In this document: positions 35,001 through 43,210 of the stretch, piece by piece
How positions within the stretch are numbered: position 1 is the stretch's first letter
How the letters are laid out: each line of letters begins with the position of its first letter
NCBI GenBank assembly: GCA_017550405.1
Contig: JAFZPH010000048.1
Span: forward strand, 49,359-113,358
Length of the DNA: 64,000 bases
From: Bacteroidales bacterium
Lineage (GTDB): Bacteria; Bacteroidota; Bacteroidia; Bacteroidales; P3
Direction: 5' to 3'
Notes under the pieces: model-generated
Told to the model about the DNA's origin: nothing
Seen by the model: only the letters and a program-made list of their open reading frames with translations
The model's database searches: none
Made by a program: the position numbers and the translations under genes

Positions 35001-38000
35001 GTATCGCCTGGGATATGGATGACCGCAGTGATGGTGTGACGGCCAGGATTGAGATGTGTGCTCAACAGCGACACTTCGCGCTGGTAGCCCAGCGGGAGGT
35101 TGTTCGCATTGCCGGTAGTCTCACCCCATGCTCCGTTGTCAATCCGGTAATGGAGTGTATAGTTATTGATATTGGAGTTACCGTGGTTGTCGATAGCCAC
35201 ATTCAGACTGATGGAATCGCACGACGACATCAACATAGTGTCGAGCGAAGCAGGCCACACGATGGCAGCATCGGTGTCGGGGACATTGGTCACCAAAATC
35301 TGAATCAAAGCCTCGGGACCTAAACAGCCATCAGGCTCCAAGAATCCAAATGTGATGTCGGGACGGTTGTTGCCCTTCGAACCAGAGGTCTGATCGGACT
35401 GGTCGGTGTTATTGTTCTGTTTCGAGATGACGGTGTTGGGCTGAGCGGTATAGCGGGTGTTGGCACCGGCGGAGATACCGGGCTGGTTCAAAGCACGGGT
35501 CACCTCAACGACGAGATTAGAGGTACCGTCCCAATGATAGACCGAATCAAGCGTATGATGCACCCAACCGATATTACTAGCATTCAGCGTCAAATCGGAG
35601 GCGGAGTAGACAGAGGTAAGACCTGAGACGAAATTACCGTTGGGGAAGACACTCAGTGTGGTGGTACCTATCTTAATATTGTAATAGCTGTAAGTGAATG
35701 AGCTGACGTTGTTGCCCAGGCTCTCGAGGTAGAAGGAGAGCGAGCTGATGTCGCCTGCACCGTGTCCTGCGGCCTGTATCTGTTCGGCCGTAAAGAGATA
35801 CTGCTCCTTCACATAGCGTTGCTTGGGGTTGTAGGGCGACGGGAAGTTGTTGCTCATCACATTTGTCAGGTTACCCACATGCGTGTTGGGCTGGTCGACC
35901 AGGGCAACGGGAGCCACGAAGAATGTGTCGGGGTGATAGATACGCGGAGTGATATATGTGCCGCTGTTGGTATCAACAATACGGCGACGGGCATTGTACC
36001 AGATAAAGGCCGTGCGATCGCCTGCCGGTGTGGCGACAAGAGTGTCGATGTTGTCATACGACACCGTACTGGGCGTATTCACAAGAGGCATATCGGGAGT
36101 GTAGTAGGTGGTGAAGTCGCCTCTGACAGTGTCATTCTGCTGATACGGGTCAGTAGCGTAAGCAGTGAGCCACGACAGGACATGGAATGTGGAGTCGGTG
36201 GGAAGATGCATGTTGATGGTGTGCGAGAAGGTGTGGGTTATGTTACCACCAGCAACAAGGCCGTTGGCAATCGTGTCGGAGAAGACCGTGGTGCCGCCAT
36301 CAAGGCTATAGTTAACCACAAACGACGAAGCAGGCTGCTGTCCGTAGTTGTGGATATTGACCGTGACAGGTTCGGTGGAGGTAAGAGAGCAGCCCTCGGC
36401 CAGTTCAAGGTTATCAACCATTAAGTCAACCGGGGGAATGTTGGATAAAGTGATATTGACCTGGGAACGCTGACCATCGCAACCGTTGTCGAAATAAAGG
36501 ATAAGGTTGTTCTCGACCTCACCGATATGCATGGGGTTGGCGTCGGTAGCCACCTGCCAAAGGGTGGCAGATGCAGTGGGAGAAGCCGAGTGGGAATTGG
36601 TAGGCCATGAAATACGGCGAGCACCGGCGGTGGGTGTATTCACTGGAGGCGTAGCCTGGCTGGCACCCTGTGCCAGATTGACAGCCGAGCCTTGCCATAC
36701 GGCAGCCGGCACCTGCTGGTTTCCCCAGGTTATCACCTGCTGCGAGGTGGCGGTAATAATCTGATTGAACGGCACAGCATCGGCGATACCATGGCCATCG
36801 CGGTAAATCACTGCAAAATTGCCGTTGTAAGCCACCGAAGGAACCGCAGAACTGGGCGCGAAGATGGTGCGTGAGGAATCGGACGGGTTGTTATTGTTTC
36901 TAAACTGCAACACCAGTGTGGCACCAGGCTGGATTTCCACATTGGGCAGCACCCATATCTTAGCAGCCGAATTGGTCATAATGACAACAATGGAGTCGCC
37001 CTCGATATTAGCGGGATAGTCGCCGCAGTTGGTCAACTCCACTGCAAACTGCGTCTGGGAATTCATAAACGAGGGCATGGGATTGGTGACACCGACAGCA
37101 TTGGCGGCACGGCTCACCTGCACCTCGGTAATCTTCACCAAGGGAAGGTCACGCTTCTGGGAGATGTAGAAAGAGGTATCGTGATAGAGGATTCCGGTAG
37201 TGAACGAGGGTCCATAGTGGAAACGGACCGAATCTTCCATCGAGTGATACCAAGAGATACCGGAACGCTGCTGACGTCCGTTGCCCGAAGTATAGTAGCT
37301 GATAGGCCATGAATTGATACCTGCTGTGGGGGTGATTGTGGCCTGTGTGCCATAGGGGATGGTCTGGTTAATCACCGTGGGAGCTGGAGCGGCATAGCGG
37401 GAGTTCACCGTGTAGTAACCGGTGTCGTTCATGTCGTCGGGGTCGAGGCTGCACTTCACCCACCATCTGATATTGTAGGTCTGGTCGGTATTGTTGGGAC
37501 CCGAGGGCAACGCCATGGTACGAGTGGAGAGGAAATGGATGGTATCCATGGGGCCACAGCTGCGGCTGACAGTGAAATTCTGCACCGGGCCGTTGTCAAT
37601 ACTATAATATACCGTAATCGGAGTGGAAGCGCTGTAAGTGTAGTTGCCGTTACCTGTGTTGCGGATCGCCACCTCAACAGGAATCGAGGCAGGGGCGCCG
37701 CAATAATCGGTCAGAGGAGTGACAAACTCGACAGGAGTGAAGTCAACCGAAAGCACCGACACCTCATAGGCACCCATACTGGGAGCCGTGGCGTCGCGCG
37801 TGGTTCCGAACATATCTATTGTCACCTCGGGGACAACCACACCGACGTTACGCAGCAGGTCGCTGAACGAACGGAGGTCGACAATCGAGCCATTGGTGAA
37901 GATAGGATCACCCACCACCGAGCCCTGGTCGATGGGAACAGCCGCACGCCAACCATTCAGGTTGAAATAGTTTGTACCGGACAGCTTGTTCAACACGCCG

Positions 38001-41000
38001 CTTCTGGAGTAATAGCAGTTGTGGTCGACGTGCATTGTCGAGCCGTTGCTACCGGGCATATAGTTGAATGCATAGTTTGTCGTATCGAAACTGGTGATGA
38101 CATTATTCTGGAAATAGATATTGCTGATGATGTCGCCACCCAGTGTAGCAGCTGCCACATTGACGAAATCGGGAGCACTCATGCGGACAGAATTGAACAC
38201 CACCTTCACATACGAACCCTTGATGATATTCAACGGAGTGGTGAGCATGTTGGTCGTGTTGTCGAATGTCGACACCATCATGTTATTGGCCACGATGGAA
38301 TAGTTGTTGGCAGTACCATGCATATCCGACACACCGATACAGCTGGAACCCTTGGTGGAGTAGACCTTGTTGCGGGTGATGCGGCTGCCGGCATAAATAT
38401 GCTGTCCCAAAACAGTATAACTGGCGTTGGTGCGGACATCGTACACCATATTGCTGTCCACCTCCACGGCATCCTGGTTCACCACACTGATAGCGGTGTT
38501 CACCTGATTGCGGAACTCGTTGAAGTGAATCAAATTATGGGAGGCCCTGTCGTCAGGGGCGTTGCCTCGCAAATTCACGCCGACCTGGCCGCCATAGAAC
38601 TGACAGTTGGTTATCGTCACCGAGTCAGACCCGTCAGCATAAATCAATGCCTCGCCCGAGCTATTCACCGTGTTACTGTCCAAAAACTGGCAGTTCTCGA
38701 ACAGACAGTGGGTACTTCCTTCTCCCAGCTTTGCCAACACGGTGCAGCAGTTGTCGGAGCTTCTGCCCTGGACAAATCTGATATTACGGAAATGAATGCT
38801 TCTCGCATCTTCAAGGTCAACCAACGAGGGGACCCAGGTGATTGCATCGGGGCCACCGTGAGGACGTCGGAAGGTCACCACCGCCGATTCTGTGGCAGGC
38901 TCGAAAGTCACCCTCTGGGTGGCTGAGGTGCCGGGGATATACGGGAACTTGGTGACGCCATAGTTGCCGGCAGGCAGCTTGATGGTCAATGGGCCATTGA
39001 TACCGCAACGGCTCAACACATACAAGCAGTTGTCGAGCGATGTAAAATGGTCGTTGGCTCCATTGCCCACGGTGCGCACACCACTGTAAGGACCGTCGCA
39101 AGCGGCAAAAGGAGCAAACGAAGTGTCGTTGTAAGGCTCATGGTCGCGGAAAAGGACATTGTTCACCTTGATTGAGTCGTCCACCCATGCACGCATGGTA
39201 TGGTAGCCCACGGTGAACGTCTGGTTACTGTTCAGCAACACACGGACACTGTCGCCGGCGTTCAGCGACCCCACCCAATCATAATAAACAGGAGGCATAT
39301 TATCCACCTTGTACCAAATCCTCACACCGTGCATCACACTCACACCGTAGTTCTTCAGCCACACCACCACCGAGTCATTACCCATGTTGCAGGGTACATC
39401 AAAGCTCGGGTATGCCAACGCAGATATGCCACAGTCGTATATCAGCGGCAGGTGCTCTGTTTCGTAAAACTGAACCCACGGGCGGGTACTGGTGACTTCA
39501 CCCGTAGAGTAATTATCGTCTGACGGGTCGAAGGGATTGGTAGGCTGTTGCTCAGAAAAACCATCCGACCAGATTGACATCTTGCCCGTAGGAGCAGGGA
39601 CATGTCTAACGCTTGTTGCAATCGACAAGTCGTGGAGATTGTAATACATTATCTGCACTACAAGGTCCGAACCCGCATAGAAAAAGGTGTCCTGAAAGTT
39701 GATCATCTTGTATGAGTTGGGGGCGCACTGCTCTAATAGCAAGATGGAATCATACACGACTTGCATTGCAGTGGTCGTATACGCACGAGCAGTATTTGTA
39801 GACGATCCCGGCATAACTGTATTGGTGGCATAACTTTTGTTTGCCAACTTGATCTGCACCCTTTGGCGCGTAATGTTCGACGTGTTGTTTGCAATGACAA
39901 ACCTCATCTGCTTGATATACCCCGGTCCATACCCCCTTTCTGCCATCGATAGACTGTCGTAGATAAACTCGCTCTTTGACCTTGCATGTGACGGGAACGG
40001 GAAAAAGGTGCTGTTCGTCGTGTTACCCACAGGTGCACTGGTGGCCGTCCGGCCTCGCACACACTTATATTTAAGCATCTGCTGCGAATTCCTCGGGAAA
40101 TAAACCGAATTATTGTTTACCGTGGAATCCTTGGCCACGATATGGTAAGACATCAGCGTGTCGAACCCATAGAAAGGAATTCTTCCCTCGTACAGGTTGT
40201 CGTGTCCAAGAGGAGTGAGATAGGTTCTGTATGTGGTATCCCTGTTGCCAACAGTATATTCGACATATACTGAGTCACTGTTGATACCCTGCGAAACAGT
40301 GGTGTATGCCTTCAATTTCAGCTTGGCTCCGCGGCTGCTGGGATAGCTGATATTATCGGGGAAAGAAATCATTGAAATGGTCGGTGTGACTATCGGCTGT
40401 CGCGAACAACGGCATTGGATATCATCGATATACCATCCGTCATGGGGAAATGTAAAGTCCCTTTTCCACACAGTAAAGCGCACCTGCAGTTTCTTGTCCA
40501 CATCATTGACATTGTAGAAAAATGAGTTAAGGTTAAAACGCTCCTTCTTCCATCCGTCATTCGAAAGGGGATTGTTCTCCCAGTCTTGATAAGAACGATA
40601 ATGGAAACAACCCAGACCACTGAATTCAGGAGTTCCCTGGTCTGTCAAGTCATAGTGAGTCTCATTCAGCTGGGTCCATGCCGTCTGGTCAGGGCGCTTG
40701 GCCTCAATCATACACACCTGGCTACGATAATTGCTATGCACCGAGGAGGGCCACACATAGGCTATGTGCATAAACTCCAGCGTGTAGTACTCCAATTGCG
40801 TAATCGTTGAGAAATCGATAGTATCCAATGTAATATACACAGAGTCATCCGACGACTGTGTTATTTTAATCGACCTTTGTCCGCCAGAGACGATACTGGT
40901 CGACATCGTAACCATCGTCGGATCCGAAACCGTATAGTTAACCGGTGAACCTACTTCGAAATCTTGATTGTACACTTGATAGATTTGTGCGTGCGAAACG

Positions 41001-41050
41001 AGCGTCGACAACGCAAAAATCAAGCCAATGAGGAAAAATCTCTTCTTCAT
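29051..41050 (-). CDS. Giant (3999-residue) T9SS-secreted surface protein
   Basis: A predicted 430-kDa-class extracellular protein of unknown ligand. Order: signal peptide (KKRFFLIGLIFALSTLVSHAQ), an N-terminal lectin/MAM-like beta region (about 20-230, ending in DGWYIDDIQCRC), then long CARDB-like beta-sandwich repeats, a first right-handed beta-helix-like segment (about 650-1000, starting GPYSGVRTVGNG), more CARDB-like units, a second beta-helix-like segment (about 2035-2355, starting GNYIVGNCTGSDYP), further CARDB-like units, a MAM-like jelly roll (about 3265-3450, ending DGVAIDNFKLGR) and a type A T9SS C-terminal signal (about 3905-3999, NYPNPFDGSTRIEF). The reading frame is continuous over 12 kb. 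The -7 box at 41140-41147 gives an 80-base leader. Role in adhesion or gliding is inference. Confidence 0.87.
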   Translation of the reverse strand: MKKRFFLIGLIFALSTLVSHAQIYQVYNQDFEVGSPVNYTVSDPTMVTMSTSIVSGGQRSIKITQSSDDSVYITLDTIDFSTITQLEYYTLEFMHIAYVWPSSVHSNYRSQVCMIEAKRPDQTAWTQLNETHYDLTDQGTPEFSGLGCFHYRSYQDWENNPLSNDGWKKERFNLNSFFYNVNDVDKKLQVRFTVWKRDFTFPHDGWYIDDIQCRCSRQPIVTPTISMISFPDNISYPSSRGAKLKLKAYTTVSQGINSDSVYVEYTVGNRDTTYRTYLTPLGHDNLYEGRIPFYGFDTLMSYHIVAKDSTVNNNSVYFPRNSQQMLKYKCVRGRTATSAPVGNTTNSTFFPFPSHARSKSEFIYDSLSMAERGYGPGYIKQMRFVIANNTSNITRQRVQIKLANKSYATNTVMPGSSTNTARAYTTTAMQVVYDSILLLEQCAPNSYKMINFQDTFFYAGSDLVVQIMYYNLHDLSIATSVRHVPAPTGKMSIWSDGFSEQQPTNPFDPSDDNYSTGEVTSTRPWVQFYETEHLPLIYDCGISALAYPSFDVPCNMGNDSVVVWLKNYGVSVMHGVRIWYKVDNMPPVYYDWVGSLNAGDSVRVLLNSNQTFTVGYHTMRAWVDDSIKVNNVLFRDHEPYNDTSFAPFAACDGPYSGVRTVGNGANDHFTSLDNCLYVLSRCGINGPLTIKLPAGNYGVTKFPYIPGTSATQRVTFEPATESAVVTFRRPHGGPDAITWVPSLVDLEDARSIHFRNIRFVQGRSSDNCCTVLAKLGEGSTHCLFENCQFLDSNTVNSSGEALIYADGSDSVTITNCQFYGGQVGVNLRGNAPDDRASHNLIHFNEFRNQVNTAISVVNQDAVEVDSNMVYDVRTNASYTVLGQHIYAGSRITRNKVYSTKGSSCIGVSDMHGTANNYSIVANNMMVSTFDNTTNMLTTPLNIIKGSYVKVVFNSVRMSAPDFVNVAAATLGGDIISNIYFQNNVITSFDTTNYAFNYMPGSNGSTMHVDHNCYYSRSGVLNKLSGTNYFNLNGWRAAVPIDQGSVVGDPIFTNGSIVDLRSFSDLLRNVGVVVPEVTIDMFGTTRDATAPSMGAYEVSVLSVDFTPVEFVTPLTDYCGAPASIPVEVAIRNTGNGNYTYSASTPITVYYSIDNGPVQNFTVSRSCGPMDTIHFLSTRTMALPSGPNNTDQTYNIRWWVKCSLDPDDMNDTGYYTVNSRYAAPAPTVINQTIPYGTQATITPTAGINSWPISYYTSGNGRQQRSGISWYHSMEDSVRFHYGPSFTTGILYHDTSFYISQKRDLPLVKITEVQVSRAANAVGVTNPMPSFMNSQTQFAVELTNCGDYPANIEGDSIVVIMTNSAAKIWVLPNVEIQPGATLVLQFRNNNNPSDSSRTIFAPSSAVPSVAYNGNFAVIYRDGHGIADAVPFNQIITATSQQVITWGNQQVPAAVWQGSAVNLAQGASQATPPVNTPTAGARRISWPTNSHSASPTASATLWQVATDANPMHIGEVENNLILYFDNGCDGQRSQVNITLSNIPPVDLMVDNLELAEGCSLTSTEPVTVNIHNYGQQPASSFVVNYSLDGGTTVFSDTIANGLVAGGNITHTFSHTINMHLPTDSTFHVLSWLTAYATDPYQQNDTVRGDFTTYYTPDMPLVNTPSTVSYDNIDTLVATPAGDRTAFIWYNARRRIVDTNSGTYITPRIYHPDTFFVAPVALVDQPNTHVGNLTNVMSNNFPSPYNPKQRYVKEQYLFTAEQIQAAGHGAGDISSLSFYLESLGNNVSSFTYSYYNIKIGTTTLSVFPNGNFVSGLTSVYSASDLTLNASNIGWVHHTLDSVYHWDGTSNLVVEVTRALNQPGISAGANTRYTAQPNTVISKQNNNTDQSDQTSGSKGNNRPDITFGFLEPDGCLGPEALIQILVTNVPDTDAAIVWPASLDTMLMSSCDSISLNVAIDNHGNSNINNYTLHYRIDNGAWGETTGNANNLPLGYQREVSLLSTHLNPGRHTITAVIHIPGDTITSNDTIVRTVNVRFCGGNYIVGNCTGSDYPTLTAAIDTLNHAGIVGPVVFELCNQTFEEQINIGLVNGVSETNTITFRTIANSPAQAMVFHTPTNSSNYVLQVHNASYVTFKDIYFYANYTTGNNNNVFANVIKVDGSYNIHFTGCTIRSKKTIASSTNANLVLLGDENYYITIDSCTLDSGYYAIRSLDNNHSEWFNINENVITNFWFQAIYLRNTDTVTIFHDSIRSAASVASKPLSGIYVANGKRVSIQRNSIYLLDDRNGGKRGIAINNCRGSNIDRVTIYNNMISLSGTGAATITSSGISVDSLSKYVNVYFNTASLYAGPNQANTKVFSCQNSSNVHVLNNIFNNRSKGYAYYVAIDTCVINSNFNVYYTNAEPNPNTGVRFFAYWGGNICANIDSLRLVNQRETNSKEEFPYFYSDNCLALTLSQFAGDAQYNPDVTTDVFGIIRPQIPAPTIGAYEFHRLSHNISVADIIEPMMPEITTGANPTVYNIETDSIPVRVKFWNNGEAPETNISWYAYLADVYPQPRSETRNIFRLPLRTLLEDSTKVPSPLGIIDTQKIVVVLQIGSSTTDAFPEDNVDTALVFIYPAYDLQLVSVALDSTVDPLHCRMYQVPLKYTIRNVGKKDFPGDFTFSLGYDYYAQQSGSQTLPSFPNIPGASNADVVTFGSDLPVGNTRDIVNSPAYQPNLFPTGYIGDLTIKLRGFVHHENDLKPLTDTTNYINITSNHTPEMPIPHDTMVDYGTYANFWATQNASRPIRWHRDTVSGEFFYNGTGNYNRSTHWNTTPQYFHDSLYYLSCLSTRNCTSYYSQINVGINPPLNYDVSISEVRSPRGSGRVYLEKDTVTLRVVNYGSQPISNIPIAFKFMNANGRVTYLEVHDTVRATIPGRIGDNVSYFDFSFDTALLQINQPLSNTTFTLNAWVYHPDDQQRGNDTLRYVHTFRSLAESIYDSIHTYYPTSVEGFDITRVSYNELDEIMPDMIGYDNLWLGNYNASNAEIPTLFMRRGTVDTLTVEVANNLDEMDSSTAASLCVAIDYNRDGFYNFDSIENLTTTPFSKGAKVRSRREFKLPLTIPESAHYGYMRMLVWVHGDSTAYINGLHNASSHGNGQIQQYLLYVQEDVELDSIDAALTRVVTPRKHIVTESDHYVSVMLANKGRTPITSAYITYNFSNQNHPDQTGTFGWTGNLEPGMSQVIRLDSVYFYEGTTDLTCTVTVDGDTFHTDNNTLNYRYHRYYVVKCHWVDSFDQAINKWYAPAGYNDYTRNYFERGIPSKSNIISAYSLPNAYVTSCTETVVTGKRGNRSVIYSPIIDLRLIRADTIEFRLSKNMAQGSHMVLQYWSWENKWETLDADGVRWSAPREDNPSWYDEEEGWTGDSRGEYVYYRLSTKPEGTNFNQDFQLRFVYTTPITTSPSSSFGDGVAIDNFKLGRAKRDIDVGVTAITHPVSPQFGQTVYPRVIIHNYGLDTIHDFKVSYIPYGSFLSHEATCTQGITPGGDIEFEFPDPFIITNNYPDTFNLIAFTDVQLDAYKDNDTTIRTFGLAPLANDLYLYQLLSPRADAVAGDSLDITVRLRNFGQNEIESCDVFYVFNDGDTVQEHINFADYLGHNLPSTEFFNYTFRHREHVTMGNMLLKVWCKFPLDVYPYNDSVSLQFVGMASIIDVRATAGIIDQRRSASLHQVFMAIVLDNVGARWVNDFEVGCYWDRDTSHRTTAIFHRDGGLEAGGHAVFYIADDSARSAPFNYLTVWVSCPGDVNQLNDTSDVVLPLSFDLELLKLQVEENRTDSCRVRAVITNNATYPYQNTLTFRGRINESSFNYSIPLQDTLYVQPGQKRHVMILDRRGNQFKIPKSPFRDYVGMGVIQPPNADDNPANDQTTIIEVVNYFEGVPVAEDMGFVLEQNYPNPFDGSTRIEFALPSSGHARFFITDLLGRLVYERYSIFNQGRNTITIDKGQFPSGVYFYGIDYNGDRRMRKMTVK

Positions 41051-41139
41051 ATTATTACTTTATTATTATTTCATAACCAATTATTTACATACCCAAAAAT
41101 ACCGCAATCCGAGGCCGGATTGTGGACTTTTTGAACTTA

Positions 41140-41147
41140 CAAATATA
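41140..41147 (-). promoter_or_regulatory. -7 promoter box of the giant surface-protein gene
   Basis: TATATTTG on the minus strand, 90 bases before ATG 41050. Confidence 0.65.
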
Positions 41148-41548
41148 CGAATAAATTACGATTCATCAACATTTTTTTATTTTTTGCATCTTTGTTAACC
41201 CAAATAACACCCCCCTTTTCACCCTCTTTTCGGCTGTTCGGGTCACCCCTTACGGGGCATCCCATCCAACACACTTTTACACTCTGCTCCGAGGAGGCTT
41301 TACATAATAGAGTCGTTGCCCCCGTTTTGGATACCCCCCAGACATGCACATTTATATTTTTTTAACACAGCAGACTTGTAGCCCCGTAGGAACATTAACA
41401 AAATCTACCTCTCCCGGCAATCGTTCGCCACAGCATTCCAACAAAAGTATAACTATCACATTTTAAACTAAATCAGTTTTTAAGCTGGACACATGTGTTG
41501 TATCTTCGTTGTAACGATACGGCGTTTTTTATTATGCAGTTATCCATA

Positions 41549-41575
41549 CGTTGTCCGTCATCCTAACGGGCAACG
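41549..41575. other. Isolated stem-loop, possible structured RNA
   Basis: CGTTGTCCGT and AACGGGCAACG pair over ten bases with one G-T wobble around a 7-base loop. No T-run follows on either strand, so it does not look like a terminator. Confidence 0.35.
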
Positions 41576-41659
41576 GATGGACAAAATGCAGTAAAGGAAT
41601 GACTAAGGAAGGACGCCACAGCGAACCTGGTTCTGGCATGAGTTTGTGATTCGGGCAGC

Positions 41660-41707
41660 AAAAAGCCAGATGGCGGCACCCCTCACGGGGGATTGCCACC
41701 ATCTGGC
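41660..41707 (-). terminator. Terminator of rlmB
   Basis: On the minus strand GCCAGATGG...CCATCTGGC extends to a stem of about 18 bp with inner CCCC/GGGG pairing and is followed by TTTTTGC; this is the strongest terminator in the window. Confidence 0.85.
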
Positions 41708-41744
41708 CTTGCTGTTTCAAAAGCGACTCTGCCGCTAATTACCG

Positions 41745-42518
41745 CTACCGACGCTGACGCAGAGCCTCGTACATAAACACCGCCGCCGCCACCGAGACGT
41801 TGAGCGACTGCACCTGCCCCTTGATGGGCAGCTTGGCACGGAGGTCGGCGAGTTTGAGCAGTTCGGGACTGATGCCAGTCTCCTCGGCGCCCATGATGAG
41901 CAGCGTGGGCTTGCGGAAATCGACATCCAGATAGTCGGAGGCTCCTTTCTCGGTTGCGGCTACGATTTGCATGCCACACTGCCGGGCCAGGTTGACAACC
42001 GTTTTGAGGTTGCTTTCCCTGCACACTGGCACGCGGAGAAGGGCTCCCGACGAGGTCTTGACAGCGTCGTTGCTTATCTGGGCACTGCCGTGGTCGGGGA
42101 TGACAACGGCATCGGCCCCGGCACACTCGACGGTACGCACAATGGCCCCAAAGTTACGCACGTCGGTGATGCGGTCCAGCATCAGCACCAAGGGGGCCTT
42201 GTCGCCCTCCATCAAGGCTGGGATGAGAGACAGGGCGCTATGGAACTCGATGGGTGAGATGAGCGCCACCACACCCTGGTGGTTGCCACGGGCAAGACGG
42301 TTGAGCTTCTCGACAGGCACAAACTGGTAGGGGATGCCTTTTTCGCGTATACGGGCTTTGAGGTCGGCTACAAGGTTGCCTGTCAGTCCGTTCTGCAAAA
42401 GGATACGGTCGACACGTGTGCCGCCGTCGATGGCTTCCATCACAGGACGCAGACCATAGATGGCGGTTGAGGGTTGATTGTCGGATGATGAGGCAGGGTT
42501 GTTATGTTTCTGTATCAT
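41745..42518 (-). CDS. rlmB: 23S rRNA (guanosine-2'-O-)-methyltransferase (RlmB/TrmH family)
   Basis: SpoU-type knotted methyltransferase expected to 2'-O-methylate G2251 of 23S rRNA. The 257-residue product shows the substrate-binding N-terminal domain with IYGLRPVMEAI, then motif 1 MLDRITDVRNFGAIVRT, motif 2 LLIMGAEETGIS and motif 3 SLNVSVAAAVFMYEALRQR, which together mark RlmB/TrmH rather than other SPOUT groups. It is the last gene of the ruvB-hutI-ABC-rlmB leftward stretch and is followed by a strong terminator. Confidence 0.92.
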   Translation of the reverse strand: MIQKHNNPASSSDNQPSTAIYGLRPVMEAIDGGTRVDRILLQNGLTGNLVADLKARIREKGIPYQFVPVEKLNRLARGNHQGVVALISPIEFHSALSLIPALMEGDKAPLVLMLDRITDVRNFGAIVRTVECAGADAVVIPDHGSAQISNDAVKTSSGALLRVPVCRESNLKTVVNLARQCGMQIVAATEKGASDYLDVDFRKPTLLIMGAEETGISPELLKLADLRAKLPIKGQVQSLNVSVAAAVFMYEALRQRR

Positions 42519-42553
42519 GTGTTAGATTTGATAGAAATGATAGGAATAATGGA

Positions 42554-43210
42554 CTATTGTTTTTCCACTTGTCCGTCGCGCAGGGTTATCTGGCGGTCGG
42601 ATTTCTGGGCAAGGGTTGTGTTGTGGGTGACGATGACAAAGGTCTGGCGGTACTGCTCGCGCAGCTGGAAGAAGAGGTCGTGGAGCTCGGCGGCATGGCG
42701 GGTGTCGAGGTTGCCCGAGGGCTCGTCGGCCAACACCACGGCGGGGTGGTTGATGAGTGCCCGTGCCACGGCAAAACGCTGCTGCTCGCCGCCAGAGAGC
42801 TGGGCAGGCTTATGGTTGGCCCGAGCGGTGACGTTGAGGAAGTCGAGAAGCTTCATGGCTTCGGCGGAAGCTTCGTCCATGGTGCGTCCGGCAATGAGTG
42901 CAGGCATGCAGACATTCTCCAAGGCTGTAAACTCGGGCAACAGGTTGTGGAACTGGAACACGAAGCCCACATTGCGGTTGCGGAAACGCGAGAGGGCTTT
43001 CTCGTCGAGGGTGCTCACGTCGACGTCGTCGTAGAAGATATGTCCCGAGTTGGGGCGCAACAGGGTGCCGAGCAACTGCAGCAGGGTTGTCTTGCCGGCT
43101 CCGGAAGCACCTACAATGCTCACCACTTCGCCCTTGTCGATGGTAAGGTCGATGTCGCGGAGAACTTGGAGCGACCCGAACGACTTGTTGAGATGTTCTA
43201 CCCTGATCAT
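42554..43210 (-). CDS. ABC transporter ATP-binding protein, LolD-like
   Basis: A 218-residue ABC ATPase of the LolD/MacB/FtsE group, acting at the inner membrane. Walker [10 protein letters not shown], signature [15 protein letters not shown], Walker [13 protein letters not shown] and the H-loop region VTHNTTLA are complete. The length and the EPSGNLD motif suit lipoprotein release or a similar mechanotransducing exporter. No permease partner (LolC/E) is next to it; hutI overlaps its start by four bases. Confidence 0.85.
   Translation of the reverse strand: MIRVEHLNKSFGSLQVLRDIDLTIDKGEVVSIVGASGAGKTTLLQLLGTLLRPNSGHIFYDDVDVSTLDEKALSRFRNRNVGFVFQFHNLLPEFTALENVCMPALIAGRTMDEASAEAMKLLDFLNVTARANHKPAQLSGGEQQRFAVARALINHPAVVLADEPSGNLDTRHAAELHDLFFQLREQYRQTFVIVTHNTTLAQKSDRQITLRDGQVEKQ

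Larger units (their letters stand above)
41051..41744. other. 694-base intergenic region before the giant gene
   Basis: No credible gene. It holds the promoter of the giant gene (41140-41147), a CAATCCGAGGCCGGATTG hairpin near 41105-41122, a 10-bp stem-loop at 41549-41575 and the strong rlmB terminator (41665-41707). A short open frame at 41137-41349 overlaps the promoter and has no family-like features. Confidence 0.6.

Noticed and set aside
41137..41349. 70-codon minus-strand frame upstream of the giant gene
   Set aside because: It covers the -7 box and leader of the giant gene.
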